Shown here in pieces: positions 23,453-35,949 of a stretch of DNA of 64,000 nt. The DNA comes from Avena insularis (lineage: Eukaryota > Streptophyta > Magnoliopsida > Poales > Poaceae), in contig CM042686.1 in the NCBI GenBank assembly GCA_023614405.1, positions 466,954,740-467,018,739 of the forward strand, read 5' to 3'. The notes under the pieces are model-generated. The model was not told the origin of the DNA, did not search any database, and saw only the letters and a list, made by a program, of their open reading frames with translations. The position numbers and the translations under genes are program-made. Every line of letters starts with the position of its first letter. Within the stretch, counting starts at the first letter, position 1.

Positions 23453-25054
23453 TGCTTGATGGCTCGTGGTTGATGTAGAGCTCGTTGGGAACCCCAAGAG
23501 GAAGGTATGATGATCACATCAGCAAGTTTCCCTCCGTTATGAAACCAAGGTTTAATCGAACCAGTAGGAGCAAGGAAACACCCCAAAGGTGTTGCTAGCT
23601 GAGCCTTGGCAGGGCGCACTACCGGTGCTAGTAGCAACGTGGAGACCTGCACAACACAACCACAGAACTGTGTCCCCAACTTGCGATGAGGTTGTCAATC
23701 TCACCGTGTTTTGTTGAAAACAAAGGATTAAATGTATCGAATGGAAAGAAGTAATAGTTTGCAGAAAGTAAACACAAAGCAGTAACAGTTTGTAGATTAT
23801 ATGTAAAATAAAAAGGACCGGGATCCATAGTTCACTAGAGGTGGCTCTCCTAAGATAGATAACATGCTGGGTGAACAAATTACAGCGGGGCAATTGACAA
23901 ACATCGAGAAAGCAATACATGCATATACTAATCATCTTAACTCCTTTGGAACTTGATTGGGCATTACAACATTATACATAGACCGCCATCCAACTGCATC
24001 TATGACTAATAATCCACCTTCAGGTTATCATCGAAACCCCCTCTAGTATTAAGTTGCAAGCAACAGATTATTGGTTTACGAATTGTGTGTAAAGTAAACA
24101 ATACGATTGTTCTATGAACAAAGGATTGTTGTTTTCTCCCTAGTAGCAACAGCACATCTAGTACCTTAGAGATTTTTATCACTTCCCCAGATTACCAGAG
24201 GCATGAACCCACTATCGAGCATAAATACTAACTCTTGGAGTTGCTAGCATCTACTTGGCCAAGATAGCTACTAACAACGGAAAGCATGCAAGATCACAAA
24301 TAACAAAGACATGGTAGAATCAATAATCAATCTGAAATAGCATCTCAATATCCATCGGATCCCCGCAAACACAACATGCAGAATTACAAATAGATGATCT
24401 TGATCATGATCGGAGCTCACAAGATCTAGACATGAAAGCACAAAGGAGGAGAACCAGCCATCTAGCTACTACATGGATCCGTAGTCCAAGGATGAACTAC
24501 TCACGCATCACACCGGAGGCTTGCATGGTGATGAAGAAGGCCTCCAGGGTGAATTCCCCTATCCGGCAGGGTGCCGGGAAGAGCTTCAGATGCCTCTCGA
24601 TCTAGGGATGGAGATGATGGCGGCTACAGACTCTTTCGTGGATTTTTGATCAGGTCCTTATTGTTTTCATCCCGAGGGCATCTTATAGGCGGAAGGGGAG
24701 GCCGAGGGGGTGCCGGAGGCGGCCACACCACCCCCTGGCGCGGGCCAGGCTGGGCCGCGCGGCCAGGTGGTGTGGTGGCCCCCTGGCCCCTCTCCGTCTC
24801 GTATTCTAGCATCTGATGACTTCCGGAAAAATAGGCACTTTGGCTTGTGTCCCGTCCAATTCCGAGAATATTCATTTTCTGACTTTCCTAGAACCAAAAA
24901 CAGCAGAAAACAGGCAGCTGGCACTATGGCTCTTGTTAATAGGTTAGTCCAAGAAATCATATGAAAAGTACTCCAAAGTGTGGACAAAACATAAGAAAGT
25001 GGATAAAACCAAGCATGGAACATCAAAAATTATAGATACATTTGCAATGTATCA
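23453..25054 (-). repeat. Element H 5' LTR (Athila-like)
   Basis: On the minus strand the LTR begins TGATACATTGCAAATG and ends CAAGCA, giving canonical TG...CA ends and a length of 1602 bp. It aligns along its length with 34379-35949. The GC-rich central part (24690-24810) yields overlapping ORFs on both strands that I regard as spurious. Confidence 0.9.
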
Positions 25055-25094
25055 ATTACCTATTGGGAGTTCTAAAGAATGGAGGTACGGATCA
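25055..25094 (+). other. Right flank of element H
   Basis: Sequence returns to Tekay-related DNA at attac. No second copy of this pentamer exists at the left end because that end of the Athila element is missing, so its duplication cannot be confirmed. Confidence 0.5.
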
Positions 25095-25586
25095 ATGGAT
25101 GGATCTGCCGGGAATCCTATTCATGTGGAAGATTCAGTTGGAGATATCGGACAGACTAGTCGCATGGACATAAGATCTTATTCCGTTGATGGAAGAGATG
25201 TCCATGTGGAAGATGTAGAGTCCGAGGAGGAAGATCCTAAAGAAAGGGTGTTCGAGGATTATCCTACTCCAGATAATGTGCATTATCCAGTCATAGCTGA
25301 GGACTATCATACCCAGCAGAGTACTTGGGGGGCCCCAGAAGGGGAATATTCTATTGATTCCTCCAGAATCGGGATGCAGGAGATGGATGAAGAAGAAAGT
25401 GATGAGGATGATTCGATAGATACTTCAGAGGAGTTGGAAGGTATGGATACACTTCAGCTAAATGATGTGTCAAGTCCGGAGACTTCTGATACTAAATATC
25501 GTCCTTCGAAAAGGCAAGTCATTTCACAGTCGGTGTGTCGTACTTCACGACAGCACGGTTGTATTCTGGGTATTTACGATGAATGA
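25095..25586 (+). CDS. Acidic ORF of unknown function before Tekay gag
   Basis: The frame is open well upstream of the chosen ATG and ends TGA at 25584, giving about 163 residues from MDGSAGNPIHVEDS. It is strongly acidic (EEESDEDDS, ESEEEDPKE) and lacks membrane segments or a motif I recognise. It lies between the Athila LTR and the presumed gag leader, where the end of the Tekay 5' LTR would be expected. The 3' LTR has a short acidic frame in a comparable place (36340-36456) but I could not align the two. It may be a degenerate LTR-encoded frame, not a gene. Confidence 0.3.
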   Translation: MDGSAGNPIHVEDSVGDIGQTSRMDIRSYSVDGRDVHVEDVESEEEDPKERVFEDYPTPDNVHYPVIAEDYHTQQSTWGAPEGEYSIDSSRIGMQEMDEEESDEDDSIDTSEELEGMDTLQLNDVSSPETSDTKYRPSKRQVISQSVCRTSRQHGCILGIYDE

Positions 25587-25899
25587 CGCAACTTCTGGGG
25601 AGTGTGACTTTGATTAGGAGCATTTCCGCAGGAGACGGGAGTTGGAGTTGGAGGACTTGATGTAAATAAATAAGTGAGATAGTACCACATGAGCTTGTAA
25701 TGTTTAATGAGTAAGGGCTTGTAATCACGTTGTATAACTTATATTGCTTGTAATGTAGTATATGTGTGTAATGCATATTTGGTTTCTATTTGGATCTTGT
25801 TTTCCATTGTGTGACTAGTTCTGTGCATGAAGTTGAGCTCAGAACACATATGCATGATGTAATTATGAGTATTCGCTTATGTTATAGCACCAGGGGGGT
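25587..25899 (+). other. Presumed end of Tekay 5' LTR, leader and weak primer-binding site
   Basis: AT-rich DNA with repeated cttgtaatgt motifs precedes gag. A degenerate match to the initiator-Met primer site of chromoviruses (expected TGGTATCAGAGC, seen ttatgttatagc) lies at about 25876-25888. The end does not match the end of the 3' LTR, so the LTR boundary is not resolved. Confidence 0.4.
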
Positions 25900-27225
25900 A
25901 TGGAAACGGGTGTAGAAATGGAGACTGAGTAGTAGCGCGTGGAGCGCGAAGCCAAAGAAAAGGCGGATGAAGATGCCAGAATGCAAGCGAATTTACCACC
26001 ACCACCACCAATGAGGCCATTGACGGAGCAAAACTTTATGCAGTACATGCAAATGATGCAAGAGTCCCAAAATAAATTCATGGAGGGGTTAGTAGACCGT
26101 GCGGGACAGCCAAGGGCACCTCAAGGATGTGGTGTTAGTCTTTCATATTTCCAGGATACCAGGCCTTTACCTTTCGCATCCGCTCCTGAACCAATGGATG
26201 CATAGGACTGGTTAATAGATACCAAAATAAAGTTGAGAACTGTAGGATGCAATGAGGAAGAGAAGTTAAGGTATGTAACGCACTTATTGACCGGACCCGC
26301 AGCGTCATGGTAGGAGAGTCAGCTAGCAATGCAACCTCCAGGAAGAGAGTACAATTGGGAGGAGTTTAAACAAAGATTTCGTGAATATCATGTTCCGGAG
26401 AGTATCATAGAGTTGAAGCGTAGGGAGTTTGAAGAACTGCAACAGGGATACTCCAGTGTCATGAAGTATATTCGGGAGTTTAGTGATTTATCTCGTTATG
26501 CTTCTGAAGAAGTTAGCACGGAGGCGAGTAGGAAGAAGAGGTTCATGCGTGGACTAAATCCATTTGTGAAGATGCAGTTCAGGCTTGCCAACACTCAAAC
26601 TTTTCAACAGATGCTTGATGCAGCTATCACCTTTGAAGATGATTACAAAAATGTCCAAGAGGACCGTAGGAAGAGAGAAAAGAAGGAAATGAAGAGGATT
26701 CAGGCAAGTAAACCCAAAACTAATTTGGAGTTTCAACCTAGAAATAGACCCTACAACAACAACAACAACAACAACAACAACAGGAGTAGCAATAACACTA
26801 GAAGACAATTCAATCCTAGAAGGAATGTCATATGTCATAATTGCAAACTTCTAGGACATATCAGCAAGGATTGCCAGAAACCAGTGATAATTTGTTATGG
26901 ATGTGGATTAAAGGGTCATATTAAGCCCGATTGCCCAAACAAACCACCCGGTGGTTGGCCCACAAAGGGTAGAGGACAAGCCAGTGGAGGTGGACAATCT
27001 AACAGTGGTGGAAGCTATGCCAAAAATAATAATGGCAAGAGGGGTAGACCTACGGGAAAGCTGAATTGCATAACCCAGGAGGAGGTGGATAACTCAAATC
27101 AGGCGGTGATAGGTATGCTCAATATTCTCACAAATCCCGGAAAAGTTTTATTTGATACTGGTGCAACTACTTCTTTCATATCTGATGAGTTTTGTGATAA
27201 TTTGGAATTAGAAGGGCACCGTTAG
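25900..27225 (+). pseudogene. Tekay Gag and protease
   Basis: Gag starts at ATG 25900 (METGVEMETE) and runs into a tandem TAG TAG at 25930-25935. The capsid region follows (YNWEEFKQRFREYHVPESI), then a polyasparagine run from an (AAC)n microsatellite at 26753-26780, then two CCHC zinc knuckles (CHNCKLLGHISKDC and CYGCGLKGHIKPDC) and the protease active site LFDTGATTSFIS. Further TAG codons are at 26203 and 26311. A frameshift near 27210 joins the next part of pol. Gag packages the RNA and the protease processes the polyprotein; this copy is disabled. Confidence 0.88.
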
Positions 27226-28919
27226 AAAAACCTATGACCGTAGTTAACGTCGGAGGGATTGTGGTAGCTAGACATATTAAACTAAACCACGTCATCTCAA
27301 TCTGTGGTCAAACCTATTATGCGGATCTTTATGTGATCCCATTAAAAGGAATAGCAGTAGTGCTGGGAATGGATTGGATGACAGACTATGGAGCTTAGAT
27401 CAATTGTGAAGAGAAAACCGTTTCAATCAGATCTCCAAGTGGAGAAAGGATAGTTTATCAAGCAGATAAACATAGTCATATCATGGTAGATCAGCAGTTG
27501 AACTCAATGAAGGAGGCCAAATTAGAAGATATTCCAGTGGTGAAGGATTTCCAAGATGTTTTTCCAGCAGAATTACCAGGAATGCCACCAGATCGGGAGA
27601 TAGAATTCACTATTGACCTGATACCTGGTACAGCACCAATAGCTCAAGCACCATATAAGATGGGGCCCAAGGAATTAAAAGAGCTTAAAGAGCAAATTGA
27701 TGAACTAGCCCGGAAAGGATTCATACAGAAAAGTGTATCTCCGTGGGGAACTCTGGTGATCTTTATGGATAAACGAGATGGTGGACGGAGAATGTGTGGG
27801 GATTACAGAAATCTCAACAATGTCACTATCAAGAACAAGTATCCATTACCAAGAATACAAGATTTATTTGACCAAGTCAAGGGAGCAGGAGTATTCTCCA
27901 AAATTGATCTAAGATCAGGATACCATCAGATAAAAATTAAACCTGAAGATGTTCCTAAAACAGCATTTGTGTCAAGGTATGTACATCATGAGTACTTAGT
28001 TGTACCTTTTGGCATGACTAATGCACCAGCAATATTCATTAATTTGATGAACAAAATCTGCATGCCGTATTTGGACAAGTTTGTCATAGTATTCATCGAT
28101 GATATTTTGATATACTCCAAAGATCCAGAAGAGCATGCAAAACATTTGAGAGTAGCATTACAAATCTTAAGAGAACATAAGCTTTATGCTAAGCTTAGTA
28201 AATGTGAATTTTGGTTGGACAAAGTAGAGTTTCTTGGTCATGTGATCAGTAAGGATGGAATTGCTATAAATCTGTCCAAAGTTCAATCAGTACTGGATTG
28301 GAAGGCACCAATCAATGTGAAGCAAACCCGAGGTTTTTTAGGTATGGCCGGTTATTATCGAAGATTCATAGAAGGTTTTTCCAAGATAGCTGGACCAATG
28401 ACCAAATTATTAAGAAAGAATACACCTTTCATATGGGATGAGAAGTGCGAGGCAAGTTTTCAGGAGTTGAAAACCAGATTAACTACCGCACCAATCCTAG
28501 CAATTCCAGAACCAGGAAAAGATTACACAGTATATTGTGATGCATCCATGGAAGGATTAGGTTGTGTGCTTATGCAAGATCGTAAGGTAATTGCTTATGG
28601 ATCTAGGCAATTGAAACCACATGAAGTGAACTATCCAACACATGATTTAGAATTAGCAGCAGTAGTGTTTGCTTTAAAAAGATGGAGACATTTTCTCTAT
28701 GGGGCAAGATGTGAGTTATATACTGACCACAAAAGTCTCAAATATTTCTTCACTCAAAAGGAATTTAATATGAGGCAGAAGCATTGGCTGGAGTTGATTA
28801 AAGATTATGATCTAGCAATCAATTATACCCCTGGAAAAGCCAATGTTGTGGCAGATGCTCTAAGTCGAAAAAGCACAGATATACAACCTTTGAATAGAGA
28901 ACTGCCGAAAGAACTATAG
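27226..28919 (+). pseudogene. Tekay reverse transcriptase and RNase H
   Basis: After the frameshift the frame is continuous through the end of the protease (VLGMDWMTDYGA, followed by TAG at 27396) and the RT. RT motifs are clear: [34 protein letters not shown], and the catalytic FIDD at 28092-28103. The RNase H follows with [29 protein letters not shown] and [10 protein letters not shown], ending in ADALSRK. A TAG at 28917 separates it from integrase in the same frame. Apart from the stops the domain is well preserved. Confidence 0.92.
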
Positions 28920-29969
28920 TTGGCTTTGGAAAGGATGGAAATACAATTTATAAGTACAGTAGTTCTTGGAGGATTAGCTACTATGCGAGTAATTGAAGAA
29001 CAGAGTAGTGATCTTCAACATGAAATTTATAGACACCTAGGTGAAGATCCCTTCATTACTGAAGAAGTTCGAAGAATCTCTCAAGGTCAAACCTCAGTTT
29101 TTCACTTAGGAGATTATGGATCCTTATGGTTTCAAAACCGACTTTGTGTACCAGATGTGACAGAGATTCGAGAAGTGATACTTCGGGAGGCTCATGAAAC
29201 ACCATATTCCATACATCCGGGTAGTACAAAGATGTACATGGATTTAAAAGGATTGTTCTGGTGGAATAATATGAAGAGGGATATTGCAAAATATGTATCG
29301 GAATGCCATACTTGCCAAAGGGTTAAAGCAGAACATCAAAGTCCAGCAGGACCATTACAGCCTTTGGAAATTCTAGAATGGAAGTGGGAAGAAATTGGTA
29401 TGGATTTTATCACAGTGCTACCCATGACACCGAAAAGGAAGGATATGATATGGGTGATTGTTGAGAGACTCACAAAAAGTGCTCATTTTATTCCAGTGAA
29501 TCAAAAGGACAATGCTGAGAAATTAGTGGAAATTTATGTCAAAGAGATTGTGAGTAAACACGGGGTACCCAAGAAAATTGTGTCTGATAGAGGATCTATG
29601 TTTACATCATCATTTTGGAAACAATTACATGCAGCACTGGGTTCAAAGTTGGATTTTAGCACAGCTTATCATCCAAAAACTGGTGGCCAGACAAAGAGGA
29701 TCAATCAAATCTTAGAAGACATGCTTAGAGCCTGTGCATTAGATTTTGGAGGTTCGTGGGAAGATCATTTACCATTGGCAGAATTTTCTTATAACAATAG
29801 CTATCAGAGTAGCTTGAAGGAAGCACCTTATCAGGTATTATATGGAAGAAGGTGTAGATCACCAATATGCTGGTATGAACCTGGTAGTAGCAAGGAATTT
29901 GCACCAGATTATATCAAGGAAAGGCAAGATATCATTGATATCATTAGAGATCGGTTGAAGATAGCTTAG
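28920..29969 (+). pseudogene. Tekay integrase
   Basis: The frame continues from RT past a TAG. The zinc site (IHPGSTKMY and CHTC) and the first two catalytic Asp residues (IGMDFI and VSDRGS) are present. The catalytic Glu position reads GQTKR instead of the usual GQTER or GQSER, so the essential Glu is replaced by Lys, a single G-to-A change. A TAG at 29967 ends the frame. Integrase joins the cDNA into chromosomal DNA; this copy could not be active. Confidence 0.9.
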
Positions 29970-30440
29970 AGCCAACAAAAGAGTTATGCTGATCAAAGTC
30001 GTAGATCATGGCATCTAGAAGTAGGAGATATGGTATATCTCAAAGTAAGCCCGATGAAGGGAGTAAAGTGGTTCGGAGTCAAAGGAAAATTAAGACCAAG
30101 GTACATTGGGTCATTCAAGATATTAAGTCAGAACAGAACAATAGATTATGCTTTAGAGTTACCAAAGAGGTTAGCTCAGGTTCACAATGTGTTCCATGTT
30201 TCACAACTCCTGAAATGTCTTAAAGTCCTAGATGATGCCATCACTCATAAAGAGATTGAGTTACAAGTAGATTTGACTTATGTAGAAAAACCGTGTAAGA
30301 TTTTGGAAGAAAACTAGAAAAGGTTGAGAAACAGGGCAATCAAGTATTGCAAGGTATAGCGGGAACATCACCCAGAACAAGAAGCTACCTAGGAGAAAGA
30401 AGATGACTTGAGGGAAGCATATCCAGAATTATTCAGGTAC
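29970..30440 (+). pseudogene. Tekay integrase C-terminus with chromodomain
   Basis: The same frame continues with the GDMVYLKVSP and VHNVFHVSQLLKC motifs of the chromoviral integrase tail, and then a chromodomain: PCKILEE, KRLRNRAIKY, EHHPEQEAT and DDLREAYPELF. TAG codons lie at 30315, 30357 and 30390; the last replaces the conserved Trp of the ATWE motif. Chromodomains of this group are thought to steer integration toward marked chromatin. The domain places the element firmly in the chromovirus clade. Confidence 0.85.
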
Positions 30441-30470
30441 CCATCTGTAAACTTCGGGACGAAGTTTAAT

Positions 30471-30483
30471 CTAAGGGGGGAAG
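30471..30483 (+). other. Tekay polypurine tract
   Basis: The tract taaggggggaag lies directly before the 3' LTR start TGTAAC at 30486 and would prime plus-strand DNA synthesis. Confidence 0.85.
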
Positions 30484-33400
30484 TCTGTAACATCCCAGCA
30501 TTAGGATCCAACGAAGGGTAGAAATAGGAATATAAGTTTGTGCATGCATGCATCTGTAAAATCAGGGAAAAAAATTTGCCAAACAAAACACTAAAGGGAT
30601 CAGAGTTTCTTTCACTAACTAGAGGTAGGTATAGCTCTTGTTAGTGATTGCTATGAATTTTGACACGATCTTTAGGCAGTATTAAGAAATTGGGGGAATT
30701 ACTTGGAATTTAAATTTGAAATTTCAAATCAATTTGAAATTATTTAAATATCAGAAGTTATTAATATTGAAGGGTTGTCCAAAAGAAAACTTTATTAATA
30801 TTGTTTGATTTTAAGAAAGAAATAGTAATCAACAATAAGATTTAATGACAAGGAAAAAAAATGTGTATTTCTCTATTCTTATAATGAGGTCACAAATGAT
30901 GACAAAAACATCAAAAGTATAAGATTACAAAGAACAGAAATTTAACTTTATTAAACTTGTAATAACATTTTTACAAGATCCTTTACAAAAGAATTACAAA
31001 GAAGGTTACAAGTAGAACCTATACTATTTATCTACTCCTACACTAATCTTGTGAGTCCAGATCTTGTTCCTACAAATAAGAAAAACAACTAGAAAGGAAA
31101 ATTAGGGATTAGTAAGGTAATTTTACTCTCAGTGTTGAACAGTGAAGTGCACTATTCATGGTACATCATTGAGTACACAGAAGGGTAAGTTTCACCAACA
31201 GTGAAGTATCTGTTCTTCTCAGTTAATAGCAAAGATTCAGTAAAAGTCAAGTGGGTAAAAAAATAGGTTTCCCCAGGCTGACAATCAGCAAACAGGTAAT
31301 AGTAACAACCAAGTTACTTGAGCTGATCCACATGCACAGCACACACACACAGCTTAGTCGACTAACTCCATGGGTTGTGTTGTCAAGCTACCAGTAGGAG
31401 TACAAGGTACCACACAGAGCACCACCTGAAGGGGAAATACAGGAGCTTAGTTCTTCTTCTCAGGCATACACTCATAGTTATAGAACTTGCTGAAACCATA
31501 GCCCATTTTTCCACCAAATTACCCAAATCAATCATCAGATCTCTACCTGATGGTAACATAAGGAGGGGATGGAGCAGGTGGAAAGAGAGGTCAAGCATCA
31601 AGTTATAGGAGCAGCACCAGGTGGTGCAGAGCTAGATCCAGCAGCAAGCTACATCACCACATCATCAATCAATAAGCAATATGGTGAGTCCAAATAACAT
31701 CACCACATGATCAGATCATCATAGAGTCATATGAGCATATGAATTTTTACCTAATCTTCTCAGAAAAACACCCAAGTGGGGTGTAGATTCATCCTATAAG
31801 CATTTAAATGAAAGCCAATGACAAATCCTTACAAACAAATCCAAGATCTCAGCCTTTGCATCATAGATCTTGGATATATACTCAAATCTCCACATTTATA
31901 AATAAACAGCAGTCTTAGACCTAGATTCAGGGCACATCTCCTATGGAGTAGCACCTCTGTAACCTCAGGATCTTAAGGATCAATATTTGATAGTGAGGAG
32001 ATCAATAATTTTCTTAAAAGGATTCAAGAATCATTAGCTGATACATGCATCAGAGCATATCTTTGAGAGACAGCTAGAAACAACTTAGTATTTCCTAGTC
32101 ATGCCTCAGACCAGCATCATAGGCTAATAGCCTATAGCAGATTAGGATAATAAAGGCTGCAGAAGCTTCTAAAAAAGGTGTCACAAATGTCACATCTAAA
32201 ACCAAGCCAATGCTTTACTAATATTTGATCAGTTAACTTACAGAAAGATAACTAATCACTTTCCTGGAATAAATATTCAGGAATCATACTCATGGTTGCA
32301 TTTATATAATCAGGGAAGCATAGGAGTATCATTCTCACTCCAATTTAAAAGATCAACACAAACAAGTGTCTAAAGATCAACTGAACATTACTGATAGAAC
32401 CATTGTTAGTACTAGGATCATGAAACCACAGTGAAATCCATATCACTAGCATAAGGGGACAGTATAACCACTACAATCAGTCATAATAGAGTCATCATGC
32501 TCAGACCAGAGGGATGAACCCTAAACGAACCATGAAATCAATTAGGAAGTTATCACTAGAGGCACACAGAGGTTATCAAGCAAGGCAAAGTGGATCATAG
32601 AAGAGGAGTAGCCAATCTTACTCAAGGGCCTCACAAAAAGAACCGAAGAGGAAGCAGAGGATGGTCGGCGGTGAAGCAGGAACGGCGGCACGGGGAGCAC
32701 CCCGAAGGGGCGCTACAACCCGCACCAACCGCACGTTTGATCCACCGGAGAAGAGAGGTGAACATCGTGAAGAACCGGCGCACCATCGCCGATGCTCTAG
32801 AGTGGCCAATCCTAACCCTAGCCTAGGGCAGAGGTCAGCACGGCCAGTAGAAAGCACCAACCGTGGATCTGCTTGGACAAGATGACGCAGCGTCATCGAC
32901 TGAGTCACCCTGCACCGTGGCGGCGGCAGCAGCGGCCGGATTCGGCTGGAATCTTACGCGGCGGCGGCGGCAGACGGAGGAGATGGTCGTGTGTGCGAGA
33001 GAGTGAGAGAGGGGAGATGAGTGTGCGTGCGAGGGGGTATTGGGCCTGTGGGCAGCCCAGTACCACTCTGGTGAGTGTAACCAGGCCAGGTGGGCCGGGT
33101 TAAGTTGGGTCAGGCCAGCCTAGTGGGCTAGGCCCGTATCTTAATTGGGTTATTTAAAAAAAAGAATAATTACAAATATAGCCCTGAGATAAATAAATAA
33201 AAATCTTAAAAATACAAATAATATATCTATAAATTCACAAAAATATTTTCTATTGAATTAAAATAATCAATAGAATTTTCGGCAATTAAAATTTAGGGTT
33301 AATAATAATAGGATGCTAGTTACTTTTGAAGTTTTACAAAAATATGGGAAACACCTAAAATTGAATAAAATTCACTTTTAAGATCCTAAAGGAACATACT

Positions 33401-34371
33401 ATTGTAGAAAAATACTAATTTGTATTTTTGCAAAGTGAATTTGGTGTGATAAAAATAAATCCTATTTCCTTAAAGGAATTGCATAACATATTTAAAGAAA
33501 ATAGATTCATAGAATGATATTGTGTTTTATTGATTAAATAAAATAGTAAGCTTTTACTAAGAGGGTAAGACATGCAAGGAAGCAAATAATAAATCATTGC
33601 ATGCCATTACTATGCATGGCATATTTTTTTTAAATATTGTCCTTATCGGGCAATAATGGTTCTTTGTAGAAACCAGAGCTCAAGGTCAGGTGGAAGCATC
33701 CGACTTCACTACCTTGCAGTCATAAGGCAAGTTCATAACTTGCCCATGTCCTTTGAAGAGTCTTTATTAAAGATATTGCAAATTGTGTGTTATCATCTAT
33801 GATTTGGAAATATAATACGACATCTTCTCTAATAAATAAGATGTAGTATCATCCTAAGTGATGATAAAGATCAGCAATGGAACTTAGGGATTCCAATTGC
33901 ATAAGTCACATAGGTTTAACAACCATGACATTAGTGATTCTAGCGCCGTATAAGACGCGTTAACCATGAGATTTGGAATGGGACATAGAAGTCAGTTGTA
34001 TCTTCTTCCTTTCATATGGAGGCAAGATGACCTTATCGTGACGTTGGGATTCCTGGTATGGATCCAACATATGGGTGGGCACCCTTAGGCCCCACAATTT
34101 TGGTGTCTAGATTATTTATGAGTGGCTGCCGGAGGTATAGTCGGGCCTTTTAGGGAGCTTACCAGGGGCATCACCACTTCATAGAGTCTTCGGGAACTCA
34201 CCAGGGTTATAACTTGCCCTACTTGGAGGCTTAACGGAGGTGTAGTCAGCCTATGGGGTCGCGGAGTCTTCGGGAACTTACCAGGATCATGCAGACCTAT
34301 GGGGTCGTGGAGAGGGCAGTGATTGGCTTGGATCACCTACTGGGCCCCTGATGGCTCTGTGTATGGCACCC

Positions 34372-35949
34372 AGAAAAGTGCTGGTGCGTGGTTGATGTAG
34401 AGCTCGTTGGGAACCCCAAGAGGAAGGTATGATGAGCACAGCAGCAAGTTTCCCTTAGTTATGAAACCAAGGTTTAATCGAACCAGTAGGAGCAAGGAAA
34501 CACCCCAAAGGTGTTACTAGCTGAAGCGTTAGCGAGGCGCTACCGGTGCTAGTAGCAACATGGAGACCTGCACAACACAACCACAGAACTTTGTCCCCAA
34601 CTTGTGATGAGGTTGTCAATCTCACCGTGTTTTGCGGAAAACAAAGGATTAAACGTATCGAATGGAAAGAAGTAAAAGTTTGCATAAAGTAAACACAAAG
34701 GAGTAAACAGTTGTAGATTGTATGTAAAAGACAAGGACCGGGATCCATAGTTCACTAGAGGTGGATCTCCTTAGATAGATAACATGCTGGGTGAACAAAT
34801 TACAGCGGGGCAATTGACAAACACCGAGAAAGCAATACATGCATATACTAATCATCTTGACTCCTTTGAGACTTGATTGGGCATTACAACATAATACATA
34901 GACCGCCATCCAACTGCATCTATGACTAATAATCCACCTTCAGGTTATCATCCGAACCCCCTCCAGTATTAAGTTGCAAGCAACAGATTATTGCTTCACG
35001 AACTATGTGTAAAGTAAACAATACGATTGTTCTATGAACAACGGATTGTTGTTTTCTCCCTAGTAGCAACAGCACATCTAGTACCTTAGAGATTTCTATC
35101 ACTTCCCCAGATTACCAGAGGCATGAACCCACTATCGAGCATAAATACTAACTCTTGGAGTTGCTAGCATCTACTTGGCCAAGATAGCTACTAACAACGG
35201 AAAGCATGCAAGATCACAAATAACAAAGACATGATAGAATCAATAATCAATCTGAAATAGCATCTCAATATCCATCGGATCCCCGCAAACACAACATGCA
35301 GAATTACAAATAGATGGTCTTGATCATGAATGGAGCTCACAAGATCTAGACATGAAAGCACAAAGGAGGAGAACCAGCCATCTAGCTATTACATGGATCC
35401 GTAGTCCAAGGATGAACTACTCACGCATCACACCGGAGGCTTGCATGGTGATGAAGAAGGCCTCCAGGGTTAATTCCCTCTCGTGAGGTCTTTGGGAAGA
35501 GCTTGATCCCTCCCGATCTAGGGATGGAGATGACGGCTGACTCTGAGACTCTTCGTGGATTTTGATCGGGTACTTAGGCTTTTTCGTCCGAGGGCAATAT
35601 ATAGGCGGAAGGAGGCCGAGGGTGCCGGAGCCACCACACCACCCAGCACGGGCCAGGCCTGGCAGCGTGGCCAGGTGTGGTGGCCCTGGCCCCTCTCCGC
35701 CTCGTATTCGGCACTTGATCCTTCCGGAAAAATAGGCACTTTGGCTTTTGTCCCGTCCAATTCGAGAATATTCATTTTCGACTTTCCGAACCAAAAAGAA
35801 GAAAAGCAGTAGCTGGCACTGTGGCTCTTGTTAATAGGTTAGTCCAAGAAATCATATGAAATGTACTCCAAAGTTGGAACAAAACAGAAGAAAGTGGATA
35901 AAACCAAGCATGGAACATCAAAAATTATAGATACATTTGCAATGTATCA
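34372..35949 (-). mobile_element. Element I: solo-type Athila-like LTR in the Tekay 3' LTR
   Basis: The LTR proper is 34379-35949 (1571 bp, TGATACATTG to CAGCA on the minus strand) and is clearly related to the LTR of element H with many small differences in the middle. To its left are the leader bases gaaaag and perhaps the first bases of the primer site, which a clean LTR-LTR recombinant would not keep. Flanks CACCC and GACCC match in four of five bases and may be a decayed duplication. No coding part remains. Confidence 0.8.

Larger units (their letters stand above)
22719..25054 (-). mobile_element. Element H: truncated Athila-like element (gag plus 5' LTR) inside the Tekay 5' LTR
   Basis: On the minus strand it comprises a 1.6-kb LTR, a tRNA-Asp-type primer site, a leader and most of gag, then stops at the junction with Tekay LTR DNA at 22718. 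Protease, pol and the 3' LTR are missing. The abrupt junction suggests an unequal exchange or deletion rather than a simple insertion. Confidence 0.85.

Noticed and set aside
24571..25026. Overlapping ORFs of 80-120 codons on both strands
   Set aside because: They lie in the GC-rich centre of an Athila LTR, have low-complexity Gly/Pro/Arg content and are not conserved in the second LTR copy.
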